Part shown: one piece after another, positions 1 through 7,807 of the stretch
Numbering within the stretch: the stretch's first letter is position 1
How the letters are laid out: the number at the start of each line of letters is the position of its first letter
Virus record (IMG/VR): IMGVR_UViG_3300046001_002141
Coordinates: 1 to 37,880 of that record
Strand: one strand, 5' to 3'
Source: a virus
Length of the DNA stretch: 37,880 bases
Notes under the pieces: model-generated
Told to the model about the DNA's origin: nothing
Database searches by the model: none
Seen by the model: the letters and a program-made list of their open reading frames with translations, nothing else
Position numbers and translations under genes: made by a program

Positions 1-450
1 CTCTGCTGTTAGCTACTACCTCAACGGTGGCACGGCTGCATCGGTAGCCACATACTTTCAGATGAGCCAAATTGCGGTGGTAGGAATAGGAACTAACGCA
101 GACTTCACTAAGGCAGGGAACGGGCTGATAAGCCAATGGCTGACAGATGTAGGTGACCCAAATCGATTAGAGATACCAGCAGGGAATTGGAACTTCGAGA
201 TATTCATGTCAGCTTCCTCTATTGGTGGTACTCCAGCGTTCTATGTTGAGTTGTTAAAATATGATGGTATAACATTCACTACAATCGCTAATAGTTCATT
301 AGTACCTGAGGCGATAACAGGGGGCACAATCATTGACCTTTACTTGACTTCTCTTGCCATACCACAAACAACGCTACTTGTAACGGACAGGCTTGCATTA
401 AGAGTGTACATTGTCAACTCAGTAGGAGGCAGGACAATAACCATGCACAC
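1..450. repeat. Left copy of the terminal near-repeat
   Basis: Bases 1-450 match the right end of the window (37437-37880). I count about 33 substitutions and one 6-base indel (two codons, near position 85) over 444 aligned bases, and perfect identity over 326-450. The frame is kept through the repeat, so the fibre gene that runs off the right edge continues here. A single-clone circular overlap would be identical, so the divergence points to two fibre alleles in the population or to two gene copies. Confidence 0.85.
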
Positions 451-1105
451 GCAGGACAGCCATCTATGTCAAGTGATTACTAACTTCGCAGGAGGCATAT
501 CAGCATTGAACGGACTAACAGCCAACACGCAATACCTCGCAGTTGGAACATCAGGCACTGACTTTGCGATATCATCAACAACAGCAACGCACACTTTTAA
601 CCTTCCAACTGCAAGTGCTGCCAACAGAGGTGCATTAAGCACATCTGATTGGACTTCCTTTAATGGTAAACAAGATGCACTTGTTAGTGGTACTAACATT
701 AAGACAATTAATTCAACAAGCATTCTTGGAAGCGGTAACTTTGCTACACCATTTGAGTTAGTTATAGCAGCATCTGATGAAACTACTGCATTAACTGCTG
801 GTACTGCTAAGATTACTTTTAGAATGCCAAGAGCAGTAACTTTAACATCAGTTAGAGCATCACTCACAACTGCTCAAGCAAGTGGTAATATTTTTACCGT
901 TGACATCAATGAAAGTGGTACATCAATTTTAAGCACAAAGTTGACCATAGACAATACAGAATTAACAAGTACAACGGCTGCCACTCCTCCAGTGATAAGC
1001 GATGCGGCTCTTGCCGATGATAGCGAGATTACAATCGACATCGACCAGATTGGAAATGGAACGGCGAAAGGATTAAAAGTAATGTTAATAGGCAACTACG
1101 CATGA
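2..1105 (+). CDS. Tail fibre protein, C-terminal part (5' end outside the window)
   Basis: The frame is open from base 2. The first in-frame ATG (62) is internal, because the same residues precede it in the right-hand copy of the gene. The protein therefore starts upstream, most likely at 36046 across the circle; the joined product would be about 831 residues. The sequence has fibre-type motifs such as STSDWTSFNGK and an INSTSILGSGNF stretch, followed by a beta-rich C-terminus. The first 600 bases are visibly richer in GC than the rest, which suggests modular exchange of the tip. It would act in host binding. The stop overlaps the next start as ATGA. Fibre identity rests on repeats and context, not on a recognised receptor-binding fold. 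Confidence 0.8.
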   Translation, partial: SAVSYYLNGGTAASVATYFQMSQIAVVGIGTNADFTKAGNGLISQWLTDVGDPNRLEIPAGNWNFEIFMSASSIGGTPAFYVELLKYDGITFTTIANSSLVPEAITGGTIIDLYLTSLAIPQTTLLVTDRLALRVYIVNSVGGRTITMHTQDSHLCQVITNFAGGISALNGLTANTQYLAVGTSGTDFAISSTTATHTFNLPTASAANRGALSTSDWTSFNGKQDALVSGTNIKTINSTSILGSGNFATPFELVIAASDETTALTAGTAKITFRMPRAVTLTSVRASLTTAQASGNIFTVDINESGTSILSTKLTIDNTELTSTTAATPPVISDAALADDSEITIDIDQIGNGTAKGLKVMLIGNYA

Positions 1106-1890
1106 GTTTCTTAGTCAACCCATATTCTTATGGTGGATGCGATGCCGATGCAGTTGCATTCCTATCAGCAGCAGGAATAACCGATGCCACAATCACATCA
1201 GCCATCTGCACATTGGTAACAACCATGAAAGCAGACGGTACTTGGGCGAAGTGTAATGCCATTTATCCTATGGTAGGTGGAACAGCTACAACGCATAAGT
1301 ACAATCTTAAGAATCCACTTGACACCAATGCCGCATTTAGACTTAGCTTTGTCGGTGGATGGACTCATTCAGCTAATGGTGCAATGCCTAATGGAACGAA
1401 TGGCTATGCAAACACATTTTTAACTCCAAGCATAACTCAATCTGTTAACAATAATGGATTAGGTATGTACATAACAGAAAGAACAGTTAGCGGAGCTGAC
1501 CCTGTTCAGATAGGTGTTTTAATAACTATTTTACAAGCCAGTTTGATTGCAATAACTCCAATAGTTATGGCATCAAGATTAAATAGTGCTAATATTAATA
1601 CTACTATAATTGGTGGAGGTGGTAGTTTTGATTCTCATAGGACTGCTGCTGCAACAACAAAAAACTATAAAAACGGTTCTTTAATTAGAAATCTAAATTC
1701 AGGTGGTACATTAGCAAATCTTCCGATTTATCTTGGAACGGTTAACAATAATGGAACGGCAAACATTCCATCTTTTGTAAATTCAGAATTTCGATTTGCT
1801 TATATTAGTTCGGGATTAAGTGATACTGAAGTAAGCAATCTTAGAACATCAGTACAAGCGTTCCAAACCACCTTATCCCGTCAATTATAA
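1102..1890 (+). CDS. Tail appendage / putative receptor-binding protein
   Basis: A 262-residue protein starting at the ATGA overlap with the fibre gene. The N-terminal half (about residues 1-115, with NPYSYGG, a DADAVAFL segment and a THKYNLKNPLD motif) is of a kind I associate with Bacteroidetes phage tail proteins. The C-terminal half (NYKNGSLIRN, IYLGTVNNNG and an AYISSGLSDTE segment) resembles a LamG/concanavalin-like lectin ending, where a note about items placed along a sheet is typical. The 3' half is more AT-rich than the 5' half, as in neighbouring genes, which suggests a swapped binding domain. Function in adsorption is inferred from position among fibre genes and from the lectin-like pattern. 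Confidence 0.65.
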   Translation: MSFLVNPYSYGGCDADAVAFLSAAGITDATITSAICTLVTTMKADGTWAKCNAIYPMVGGTATTHKYNLKNPLDTNAAFRLSFVGGWTHSANGAMPNGTNGYANTFLTPSITQSVNNNGLGMYITERTVSGADPVQIGVLITILQASLIAITPIVMASRLNSANINTTIIGGGGSFDSHRTAAATTKNYKNGSLIRNLNSGGTLANLPIYLGTVNNNGTANIPSFVNSEFRFAYISSGLSDTEVSNLRTSVQAFQTTLSRQL

Positions 1891-2096
1891 TGGAAGTCCA
1901 TCTACTTACTGAACAACAAGCAAGATGGCTCGATGGTGTCGAGTATGTTGCTGATAATTACTTCAACCCAATCCAAGATGCCGATGGCAATTGGATAATA
2001 TCAATCGAAGAAGTGGAGCAGTCCTCCCTTGATTGGGTTAAATTCTTACCTTTGATAACCTACAACCCAATAATATCTGACTTATGGCAGGAGTAA
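1890..2096 (+). CDS. Small protein between appendage genes
   Basis: A 68-residue protein whose ATG shares a base with the previous TAA (TAATG), so it is translationally coupled. It is acidic, with YFNPIQDADGNW in the middle, and has no membrane segment or cysteine. It overlaps the next start by 13 bases. I know similar small proteins next to tail appendage genes in Bacteroidetes phages but no function; a fibre chaperone or minor virion part is possible. Confidence 0.6.
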   Translation: MEVHLLTEQQARWLDGVEYVADNYFNPIQDADGNWIISIEEVEQSSLDWVKFLPLITYNPIISDLWQE

Positions 2097-2581
2097 AGAT
2101 TACCGACTTAACACCACTTGCTACGGCTTCAAGTGATGACTTACTATACATTGTCGATGTTAGCGATAATACTGAAAGTCCGCAAGGGACATCAAAGAGC
2201 ATTGAGTTAGGAAACATTGTAAGCATTGAGACTGGTACTTGGACTCCAACGATTACAACTGATTACCAAAGTTCGGTATTGTTTAAAGCTATTTATGTCA
2301 AAGCAGGAAACTCTGTTAGCTTTAACATAAACTTTGGTTTATCAAACGTATCAAGTCCAATTCTTTTCGGAGATACATATTTCACACCTCCTACTGGACT
2401 TACTCCAACAACCAACATTCTTGGTTCAATGTCATTTAAAACTAATGTAGCAAATTGCAACTCACTTGCAACTTCATATACTATTGGAAGTGATGGAGCA
2501 AGTATTATTCATTCAATGATTAATAGTGCTGCTGATACTGGATATAACATCATCATTCAAGGAACTTACTTAATAGCATAA
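2084..2581 (+). CDS. Tail appendage protein, paralogue A
   Basis: A 165-residue protein. Residues 1-50 (MAGVKITDLTPLATA, LLYIVDVSD, ESPQGTSK) are nearly the same as those of the following gene, while the rest differs completely. The shared part is probably an attachment domain and the rest (starting near TGTWTPT) an exchangeable beta-rich head. The GTWTPT motif is common at the junction of phage fibre domains. The gene overlaps the previous one by 13 bases and is followed four bases later by its paralogue. Virion role is inferred. Confidence 0.65.
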   Translation: MAGVKITDLTPLATASSDDLLYIVDVSDNTESPQGTSKSIELGNIVSIETGTWTPTITTDYQSSVLFKAIYVKAGNSVSFNINFGLSNVSSPILFGDTYFTPPTGLTPTTNILGSMSFKTNVANCNSLATSYTIGSDGASIIHSMINSAADTGYNIIIQGTYLIA

Positions 2582-2585
2582 CATC

Positions 2586-3068
2586 ATGGCAGGCGTAAAA
2601 ATAACCGACTTAACACCACTATCTACGGCAGTCAGTGGAGACCTATTGTATATCGTTGACATCAGCGATATATCTGAATCGCCTCAAGGCACATCAAAGC
2701 AGATTGAGGTGGGCAACTTACTTGACTTTGAAAGCGGAACTTGGACACCGACATTTAGCGATTTTAATGGTGCGTTAACGGCGGCAACATTAACATCAGC
2801 AAGTTATTTAAGAATAGGGAATATTGTAACTTGTCAAATAAACTTATTTATCGATATTGATTTTAGCACACTTTCAAGCGGGGATTTTGAATTTACTTAT
2901 CCTATTGCTACAACAACAGCCAATGGAGGTGGGTCATTAAGTCCAAGTAGTATTACAGAACAAATTAATGGTTCAGTAAGAAATAACAAAATATCAATGC
3001 TATCAGAAGACACTTCACTTGTATCGTCTGCAACTTGCCACGCTATTTTCCAATATGAGATTAACTGA
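2586..3068 (+). CDS. Tail appendage protein, paralogue B
   Basis: A 160-residue protein with the same N-terminal 50 residues pattern as its upstream neighbour (MAGVKITDLTPLSTA, LLYIVDISD, ESPQGTSK) and again a GTWTPT junction. The C-terminal 100 residues are unrelated to paralogue A. This is a tandem duplication followed by replacement of the distal domain. Its stop overlaps the lysozyme start (ATGA at 3065-3068 region). Probably a second version of the same fibre-mounted adhesin. Confidence 0.65.
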   Translation: MAGVKITDLTPLSTAVSGDLLYIVDISDISESPQGTSKQIEVGNLLDFESGTWTPTFSDFNGALTAATLTSASYLRIGNIVTCQINLFIDIDFSTLSSGDFEFTYPIATTTANGGGSLSPSSITEQINGSVRNNKISMLSEDTSLVSSATCHAIFQYEIN

Positions 3069-3526
3069 TGAACATTAGTAAAACTGGTATTCAATTGGTC
3101 AAAGACTTTGAAGGTCTAAGGCTGAATGCTTATAGGTGTTCAGCCAATGTGCCTACAATTGGCTATGGTTCCTGCTTTTATCCTGACAAATCTAATGTCA
3201 AGATGGGTGACGTATTGCGTGATAAAGAAGAAGCTGAAATATTACTCATTAATACCCTTGAAGATTACGATATTTATGTAAGTAAATACACAAGGTCAGT
3301 CAAATTAACTCAATATCAGTTTGATGCATTGGTATCATTTGCCTTTAACGTGGGTTTAGGTAATCTGAGTAAGTCTACATTACTCAAGATGGTACTTGCT
3401 AACCCAAATGATGTTAAGATAGCCTTAGAGTTCTTAAAATGGAACAGAGGCGGTGGTGTGGTGTTGAAAGGATTAACTAAAAGAAGGCAAAAAGAAGTGG
3501 AACTATACTTTAAAAAAGTAGTATAG
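3068..3526 (+). CDS. Endolysin, GH24 lysozyme (muramidase)
   Basis: A 152-residue protein of the phage lysozyme family (T4 E / P21 R type), which cleaves the MurNAc-GlcNAc bond of peptidoglycan. Visible motifs are GIQLVKDFEGLRLNAYR, TIGYGS and QFDALVSFAFNVG. The catalytic pattern is E15-8 residues-C24-5 residues-T30: cysteine takes the place of the usual Asp, a known variant in GH24 endolysins. No signal peptide or N-terminal anchor is visible, so a holin would be needed for export. It opens the lysis cassette, with the holin-like gene six bases downstream. Confidence 0.93.
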   Translation: MNISKTGIQLVKDFEGLRLNAYRCSANVPTIGYGSCFYPDKSNVKMGDVLRDKEEAEILLINTLEDYDIYVSKYTRSVKLTQYQFDALVSFAFNVGLGNLSKSTLLKMVLANPNDVKIALEFLKWNRGGGVVLKGLTKRRQKEVELYFKKVV

Positions 3527-3532
3527 TAGTAC

Positions 3533-3742
3533 ATGGCTATCGACCCTAAGAAATTCAAACAAATAGCTGACTTACTTATGGTGTACTGGCATTTGACTAT
3601 AGGTTCACTCATATCTGTTGTAGGATTTTGGCTATTTTTCACTAAGAAGATAGATAAGGAGTCATTTGCATACATCATTGGTGCTGTAGTGACCTTGAAA
3701 TGGGTGTGGAAACCATCTGAGAAAGGGGGCGCTAATGGTTGA
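3533..3742 (+). CDS. Holin-like small membrane protein
   Basis: A 69-residue protein with two hydrophobic segments, about residues 14-36 (LLMVYWHLTIGSLISVVGFW) and 43-58 (SFAYIIGAVVTLKWVW), and charged ends. Size, two membrane spans and position directly after the lysozyme fit a class II holin, which permeabilises the inner membrane at lysis time. No family motif is recognised, so the call rests on topology and neighbours. Its 3' end overlaps the next start by 8 bases. Confidence 0.65.
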   Translation: MAIDPKKFKQIADLLMVYWHLTIGSLISVVGFWLFFTKKIDKESFAYIIGAVVTLKWVWKPSEKGGANG

Positions 3743-4223
3743 TGCAGTTAAGGACACCATCCAATCACAATATAAGGTGACTTATGATACAAGTTACACT
3801 ATAACTCGTAAGGAAATCAAACAACCTGAACCATTTATGTTCATCAATCACTATATGGGTGACACATCAATGTTTATTTATCAAAATCAATGGGGTGAGG
3901 TACTATATGTTGATGAATTATTGACTAATTTTGAGGCAAATGATGAGGTAGAAGTTGAACCATCACTATCTATACCATTTCGTGCATCAGATACCATTCA
4001 ACCTTGTGATGCTAAGTGGTTAATTCGTGGTGAAAAGTTGAATCTTAAACCGATTATTTCACATAAAACTGAATTAACTATGAATCAACCTTACCAATAT
4101 AGTGATTTATCAAACTCAATTGTTATGATGTTGATGCTATTAGCCACATCAATATGGCTATATAGAAGTACATTCTATTGGCTTGAGATGATTCGTAAGA
4201 TTAACAAGATAGTTAGAAGTTAG
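3735..4223 (+). CDS. Membrane protein of the lysis cassette, unknown
   Basis: A 162-residue protein with a soluble N-terminal part of about 125 residues, then one strong hydrophobic segment (about 128-146, SIVMMLMLLATSIWLYRS) and a short basic tail (IRKINKIVRS). This looks like a tail-anchored membrane protein with the tail in the cytoplasm or, if reversed, a spanin-like inner-membrane part. I do not recognise the family. It lies directly before the PAS-HisKA gene (3 bases apart) and may act with it or with the holin. Confidence 0.55.
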   Translation: MVDAVKDTIQSQYKVTYDTSYTITRKEIKQPEPFMFINHYMGDTSMFIYQNQWGEVLYVDELLTNFEANDEVEVEPSLSIPFRASDTIQPCDAKWLIRGEKLNLKPIISHKTELTMNQPYQYSDLSNSIVMMLMLLATSIWLYRSTFYWLEMIRKINKIVRS

Positions 4224-4226
4224 TCT

Positions 4227-4796
4227 ATGTCTACTCAATACATCTTAGCTAACTCTATTGACTTGTTGTATGTGGTATCTGATTATCAAGGTAGCATAGT
4301 TAGTTCTAATGACCTCTTCAAAGAGTATTCCAGCCACATCAAACCTAAGAAGGTAAGTGATATCATTACTGATGATAGTGAACTTGATGATTATGTTGAA
4401 TCAGTTAAGAGAGCAATTGAGATATCACCTAATCCAGTTCGAATCTATGCAAGGACTAAGCAGAAGAATAGTGGGTTAAGATGGGTGTTGTGGAATTGCT
4501 ATGCCATACTTGGTAGTCTTCACTTCATAGGATTCCAAATTACTGATGTTACATCAATCACCAGCCACGAACACGAGAAGCAAAAGCAGTTACTGGAGGA
4601 GTTTAGATTTATGCTTAGTCACGAACTAAGGCAGCCTTTAACATCAGTTGCTGGAGTGGTTAAGTTGCTGCTTGATAAAGAGGGTAAGATGGAGGATTCA
4701 GAGCAGACTGAACTACTAAAGATGGTTGATGATTCAATGAAGAGATTAGATGAATCAATCCACGCATTGGTAAAGAAAGCAACAAGGCAGTTATGA
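4227..4796 (+). CDS. PAS-HisKA protein: truncated histidine-kinase-like regulator
   Basis: A 189-residue protein with the plan of a sensor kinase that lacks its ATPase. Residues about 5-110 look like a PAS fold (LLYVVSDYQGSIVSSNDLF near the start, RWVLWNCYAILG and HFIGFQITDVT at the end). Residues 115-188 look like a dimerisation and phosphoacceptor (HisKA) domain with the H-box FRFMLSHELRQPLTSVAG, H132 being the expected phosphoacceptor and E133 its neighbour; the helix pair ends at LLKMVDDSMKRLDESIHALV. The protein stops there: no N, G1 or G2 box. It has no membrane segment. It could titrate or feed host two-component relays, or use the fold only for dimerisation. The stop overlaps the next start (ATGA). 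Confidence 0.75.
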   Translation: MSTQYILANSIDLLYVVSDYQGSIVSSNDLFKEYSSHIKPKKVSDIITDDSELDDYVESVKRAIEISPNPVRIYARTKQKNSGLRWVLWNCYAILGSLHFIGFQITDVTSITSHEHEKQKQLLEEFRFMLSHELRQPLTSVAGVVKLLLDKEGKMEDSEQTELLKMVDDSMKRLDESIHALVKKATRQL

Positions 4797-4993
4797 GAGA
4801 ATGTACTTTACCTATGGATGAGGAGGAGGCTGACGAGAGACTTTTAATTGTGGTAAAGCACTATGTGACTGAGAGACAAATGCCAATATACGTGGCTAAG
4901 AATGTACTAAGAAGTAATCTAAGAGATAAGTCTTGCTTTGAATTGAAGTGGGAAAAATTCATTAAGTTAATTGGAGGATATGCCACAAGATAA
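4793..4993 (+). CDS. Small unknown protein of the lysis region
   Basis: A 66-residue protein starting at an ATGA overlap with the PAS-HisKA gene, so both are probably co-translated. It is acidic at the N-terminus (MDEEEADER) and basic at the C-terminus, with no membrane segment. It overlaps the next start by 14 bases. No family recognised; tight coupling suggests it may assist the PAS-HisKA protein, but this is only inference. Confidence 0.55.
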   Translation: MRECTLPMDEEEADERLLIVVKHYVTERQMPIYVAKNVLRSNLRDKSCFELKWEKFIKLIGGYATR

Positions 4994-5654
4994 GTTTGAT
5001 TCATTGGATAAGGTTCTTATGTTAGTTGGTGGTTTGGTTATGCTGCTTATCTTCATTCATACTTGTGGTACTAATGGTCAGTTGACTATTGACTATCGTA
5101 AGATGAAAGAAGAGGTAGAGAGTTATAAGGTGCAGCACTTAGCAGATTCAAGTCAATTGATAAGTCAGGCAGTAAACTATCAAAGTGAGATTGATTCAAA
5201 AGATATGGCAATTAAATTACTTGCTATTAGGAATCCTAAAGAGATAGTCAAGATTAAGTATAAGACCATAGTTAAAACCAAGATTCAACTTGCTGAACCT
5301 ATCACAATTGATTCAACCAATTACATTAAGCTACCACTTGAATTCTCAGATTATAATGATTGGTATTCGATTGATGGAAAAATTGACTCTATAGGAAGCC
5401 TTGTAATAGACTCAATCGTGTCAAGTGGTACTTTGACATATTCTGTGGGGGATACTCTCAGAGATGGTCTTATTAATAGGTTATTGAGAAAAACAGATAG
5501 TGTAGTTAGATTACACATTGATAATCCTACTATGTCAATCACTAACCTATCCAATATCTATGTCAAGAAAGAAACCAAGTGGTATCAATCAACTGCATTT
5601 AAGATAGGTGTTGGTGTGTTATTGGGTATTGGATTGAGTAGCCAAATAAAATAA
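4980..5654 (+). CDS. Bitopic membrane protein, spanin-like
   Basis: I start the gene at the ATG at 4980 rather than the in-frame TTG at 4971, because the latter would add only three residues. The protein has an N-terminal membrane segment (about residues 12-29, VLMLVGGLVMLLIFIHTC, with a cysteine at its end), a charged helical stretch, an extended region with many Ser/Asp/Ile residues, and a hydrophobic C-terminal segment (FKIGVGVLLGIGLSS). Location last in the lysis cassette and the membrane-periplasm plan suggest a spanin-type role in outer membrane disruption. The cysteine after the first segment might alternatively be a weak lipobox, but the small-residue context is poor. Confidence 0.6.
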   Translation: MPQDKFDSLDKVLMLVGGLVMLLIFIHTCGTNGQLTIDYRKMKEEVESYKVQHLADSSQLISQAVNYQSEIDSKDMAIKLLAIRNPKEIVKIKYKTIVKTKIQLAEPITIDSTNYIKLPLEFSDYNDWYSIDGKIDSIGSLVIDSIVSSGTLTYSVGDTLRDGLINRLLRKTDSVVRLHIDNPTMSITNLSNIYVKKETKWYQSTAFKIGVGVLLGIGLSSQIK

Positions 5655-5810
5655 TAGTAAAGTTTTGTATTTCATTATCAGTCATTTACGAAATGTAAGT
5701 AAAAATAAATGTGTTTATTTTGATTGAGGTATTGCAGAATCAAAATATAGTTTTACATTTGCCCTACCAATCAATCACAAAATATTTACTCACTCACTAA
5801 ATCAAACACA
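5655..5810 (+). promoter_or_regulatory. Intergenic early control region
   Basis: About 155 bases without an ORF between the lysis cassette and the early genes. It contains promoter P1 (5729-5761) and a 50-base leader rich in AATCAATC-like repeats. Upstream of P1 is a short palindrome CATTTACGAAATG (5690 area). No clear terminator was seen after the lysis genes. Confidence 0.5.
5729..5761 (+). promoter_or_regulatory. Promoter P1 (Bacteroidetes-type)
   Basis: GTATTGC (-33 region, 5729-5735) and TACATTTG (-7, 5754-5761) with 19 bases between TTG and the -7 element. TACATTTG is a perfect match to the TAnnTTTG consensus of Bacteroidetes primary promoters. The whole block, including AATCAAA and ATAGTTTTACATTTGC, recurs at 11309-11341. 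Confidence 0.75.
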
Positions 5811-6014
5811 ATGACAACTACAACTTACACTTACGAAACATCTGCTGGTACTAACGTAGAAACATTTGCATCATCAGGTTATATTACTTTAACTCAAAAC
5901 GGATTATTCAAATATGAGCATCATTTCGGTAGTCATATGTTGAATTTACAAGAGCAAATGTTAGTTGCTGAGTTAACTACAAGAAACATTCAATATACAA
6001 AAACAATCAACTAA
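5811..6014 (+). CDS. First early protein after P1, unknown
   Basis: A 67-residue protein, Thr-rich at the N-terminus, with a predicted beta-strand pattern (GYITLTQNGLFKYEHHFG) and a helical end. No known domain. It is the first gene behind the strong promoter P1 and is followed directly by a terminator-like hairpin, so it may be made in large amounts early in infection; host take-over function is possible but not shown. Confidence 0.6.
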   Translation: MTTTTYTYETSAGTNVETFASSGYITLTQNGLFKYEHHFGSHMLNLQEQMLVAELTTRNIQYTKTIN

Positions 6015-6022
6015 CCAATCAA

Positions 6023-6055
6023 GGGAGGCTCAGACCTCCCTACTTTTTTCTTTTC
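6023..6055 (+). terminator. Intrinsic terminator after the first early gene
   Basis: Perfect 6-bp stem GGGAGG (6023-6028) / CCTCCC (6035-6040), six-base loop, then a T-rich run (TACTTTTTTCTTTTC). It is one of three hairpins in the same setting (also 7121-7140 and 11876-11894) that differ in sequence but keep pairing. Confidence 0.75.
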
Positions 6056-6091
6056 TAATTTTCTAATCAATCAATCCTAAATTCGTGTACT

Positions 6092-6385
6092 ATGAACACA
6101 TCAACTATTTTCAAACTTGCAGAAGGTAACACCTACTTTCACTATGACCATCTTAATGGCTCAATGATTTCAATCGTAACTGAAGGATGCTATAGCGGTA
6201 TCTTCACAAGATGTGATTCTAATTGTGCTGTAATGGCAAGACAATTCCACAACGAAGAGTATCACAATGTACCTATTATCTATCGTGACTATGTTGAAGT
6301 AAGTATAGATGAATACATAGAGGCATATGACAAGGCATTAGCTAAGTTAGAAGATGCTGCTCACATAATGTTTAAATCACTTTAA
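6092..6385 (+). CDS. Early protein, unknown
   Basis: A 97-residue protein with a central His/Cys-containing beta-rich part (EGCYSGIFTRCDSNCAVMARQ) and an acidic helical end (VSIDEYIEAYDKALAKLEDA). Three cysteines lie within about 15 residues but no CxxC pair, so metal binding is uncertain. It lies between the terminator-like hairpin and the SSB-like gene. No family recognised. Confidence 0.6.
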   Translation: MNTSTIFKLAEGNTYFHYDHLNGSMISIVTEGCYSGIFTRCDSNCAVMARQFHNEEYHNVPIIYRDYVEVSIDEYIEAYDKALAKLEDAAHIMFKSL

Positions 6386-6412
6386 TCTTTAATCAATAAA
6401 TCCAAATCAATT

Positions 6413-7111
6413 ATGTTACCAACACTAAATGCTCCAGTAGGAGGCGAATCAAATTACACGAATAAGATAGCACCAGTAGGTATGCACCTTGCTCGTATCT
6501 ATCAAATCATTGACTTAGGCACAACAGAGCAGACTGGTCAGTTTGGTGGTAAGAAAAGAAAGGTTCAGGTACTTCTTGAGTTACCACTTGAGACTGCAAT
6601 CTTTGACCCTAACAAAGGTGAACAACCTTATTACGTAAGAGGTATGTATACCTTGTCAATGCACGAGAAGTCAACCCTAAGAAAAGATGTTCAGTCTATG
6701 CTTGGTAAGACCTTAACAGATGAAGAGGCTAAGAAGTTTAACATCTTCACATTGATTGGTCAAGAATGTATGGTTAACGTAATTCATCGTCAGAGTGGTG
6801 ATAAGACTTATGCCAATGTTCAAACCATCACACCACTTCCTAAAGGTATGGTATGTCCTCCAGCAGTTAATCCAGCACTTGTATTCTCTACTCAACAACC
6901 TGATATGGATGTGTTCAGAAGTCTACCTGATTTCGTACAAGACAAGATTAAGTTAAGTGATGAGTTCATTGCTTATATGAATGCTGAGATGAGTGCTAAG
7001 TATCCTAAGATTGAATCATTACCTACATTCACTATTGAGAAATCAGTTAACCCAAGTGATTTTGACTGGATGCAAGGAGACTCTGAAGACCCAAGTAAAC
7101 TACCATTTTAA
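6413..7111 (+). CDS. Single-stranded DNA-binding protein-like
   Basis: A 232-residue protein. The first 140 residues look like an OB-type beta-rich domain (GMHLARIYQIIDLGTTEQTG, RKVQVLLELP, YYVRGMYTLSMHEKSTLRKD, FTLIGQECMVNVIH) of the kind found in phage replication/ssDNA-binding proteins. The C-terminus ends DWMQGDSEDPSKLPF, similar to the acidic, Phe-ending tip that SSBs use to recruit partners. It would coat ssDNA in replication and recombination next to the RecE-like nuclease downstream. The call is by pattern, not by a full family match. Confidence 0.65.
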   Translation: MLPTLNAPVGGESNYTNKIAPVGMHLARIYQIIDLGTTEQTGQFGGKKRKVQVLLELPLETAIFDPNKGEQPYYVRGMYTLSMHEKSTLRKDVQSMLGKTLTDEEAKKFNIFTLIGQECMVNVIHRQSGDKTYANVQTITPLPKGMVCPPAVNPALVFSTQQPDMDVFRSLPDFVQDKIKLSDEFIAYMNAEMSAKYPKIESLPTFTIEKSVNPSDFDWMQGDSEDPSKLPF

Positions 7112-7120
7112 TTAATCAAT

Positions 7121-7140
7121 GGAGGGTGTAATAGCCCTCC
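7121..7140 (+). terminator. Intergenic hairpin (weak terminator or mRNA processing/stability element)
   Basis: GGAGGG (7121-7126) pairs with CCCTCC (7135-7140), eight-base loop, preceded by AATTAATCAAT just after the SSB-like stop. There is no strong T-run after it (TTAATAAAC), so it may attenuate or stabilise rather than stop transcription. An in-frame ATG at 7119 falls inside the hairpin and is unlikely to be the true start of the next gene. Confidence 0.5.
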
Positions 7141-7154
7141 TTAATAAACTGACT

Positions 7155-7805
7155 ATGAAAGCAGAATTATTACTCAAGGTTGATTCACTCTATGAAGTCA
7201 TCAACCATTCAAATACTCTCAAGACTCAGCAACTAATCAAAGATGCCCCAAATAAGGTTGAGGATAAACTATCTTACGACATTACTGAGCATACCATCAA
7301 ATTGGCAAATGAGGTCGTTAAATCGATTGAATCAATGCGTAAATACGTAACCACTCCTATTGATGCATACAAGAAGGGAATAATGGAATTGGAGAAAGAA
7401 GCAACTGAACCACTCAAGATGTACATCGAATCTGCTAAGACTAAGATGTTGGCATACAATGAAGAACTTGAGAGAGTGCAACGTGAGGCAAATGAGAAAC
7501 TAAGGATTGAATCAGAGAAAGCATTGTCAGATGTATCCATTGAAGATTTCTCTGCATTAGCTGGTCAGTTAGTTGACCAATCAATCAGCATCAATACTGA
7601 GCAGCCTAAAAACATAAGGGTAACTAAGAAGGCTCGTATCTGTGGTGAGGTGAATTGGTCGATGGTACTTAATGTATTGTTTGCTGCTGAGTGCCTTGAT
7701 TACCAAGAACTGCTAACACCACTTGCTAAGGCAATGGAGAAATGCGGAGTGGTCAAGATAGATGGTATTGAAATTTACGACCACAAGACACAAGTGATTC
7801 GTTAA
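7155..7805 (+). CDS. Coiled-coil recombination-associated protein (DUF1351-like pattern)
   Basis: A 216-residue protein from ATG 7155 (the upstream ATG 7119 lies in a hairpin). The middle (about residues 50-125: VTTPIDAYKKGIMELEKEA, IESAKTKMLAYNEELERV) is a long charged helix of the kind seen in phage proteins next to RecT/RecE-like genes, where a segment fixing IxPxxxxKK is common. The C-terminal 60 residues form a separate domain (VLNVLFAAECLDYQELLTPL). With the nearby SSB-like and RecE-like genes it probably belongs to a recombination module. Assignment is by analogy only. Confidence 0.55.
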   Translation: MKAELLLKVDSLYEVINHSNTLKTQQLIKDAPNKVEDKLSYDITEHTIKLANEVVKSIESMRKYVTTPIDAYKKGIMELEKEATEPLKMYIESAKTKMLAYNEELERVQREANEKLRIESEKALSDVSIEDFSALAGQLVDQSISINTEQPKNIRVTKKARICGEVNWSMVLNVLFAAECLDYQELLTPLAKAMEKCGVVKIDGIEIYDHKTQVIR

Positions 7806-7807
7806 TT

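Noticed and set aside
1-450. Exact direct terminal repeat of a linear genome
   Set aside because: The two ends are only about 92-93 % identical with an indel; a real terminal repeat would be identical.
1-3068. Diversity-generating retroelement acting on the fibre genes
   Set aside because: No reverse transcriptase, accessory gene or template repeat with A-specific changes was found; the differences between copies are not confined to adenines.
3068-5654. Temperate phage control genes
   Set aside because: No integrase, excisionase or CI-like repressor was found here or elsewhere; the PAS-HisKA gene is not a lysogeny regulator by sequence.
7119-7154. ATG 7119 as start of the coiled-coil gene
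   Set aside because: It lies in a hairpin of a type repeated elsewhere between genes; ATG 7155 begins the conserved-looking protein.
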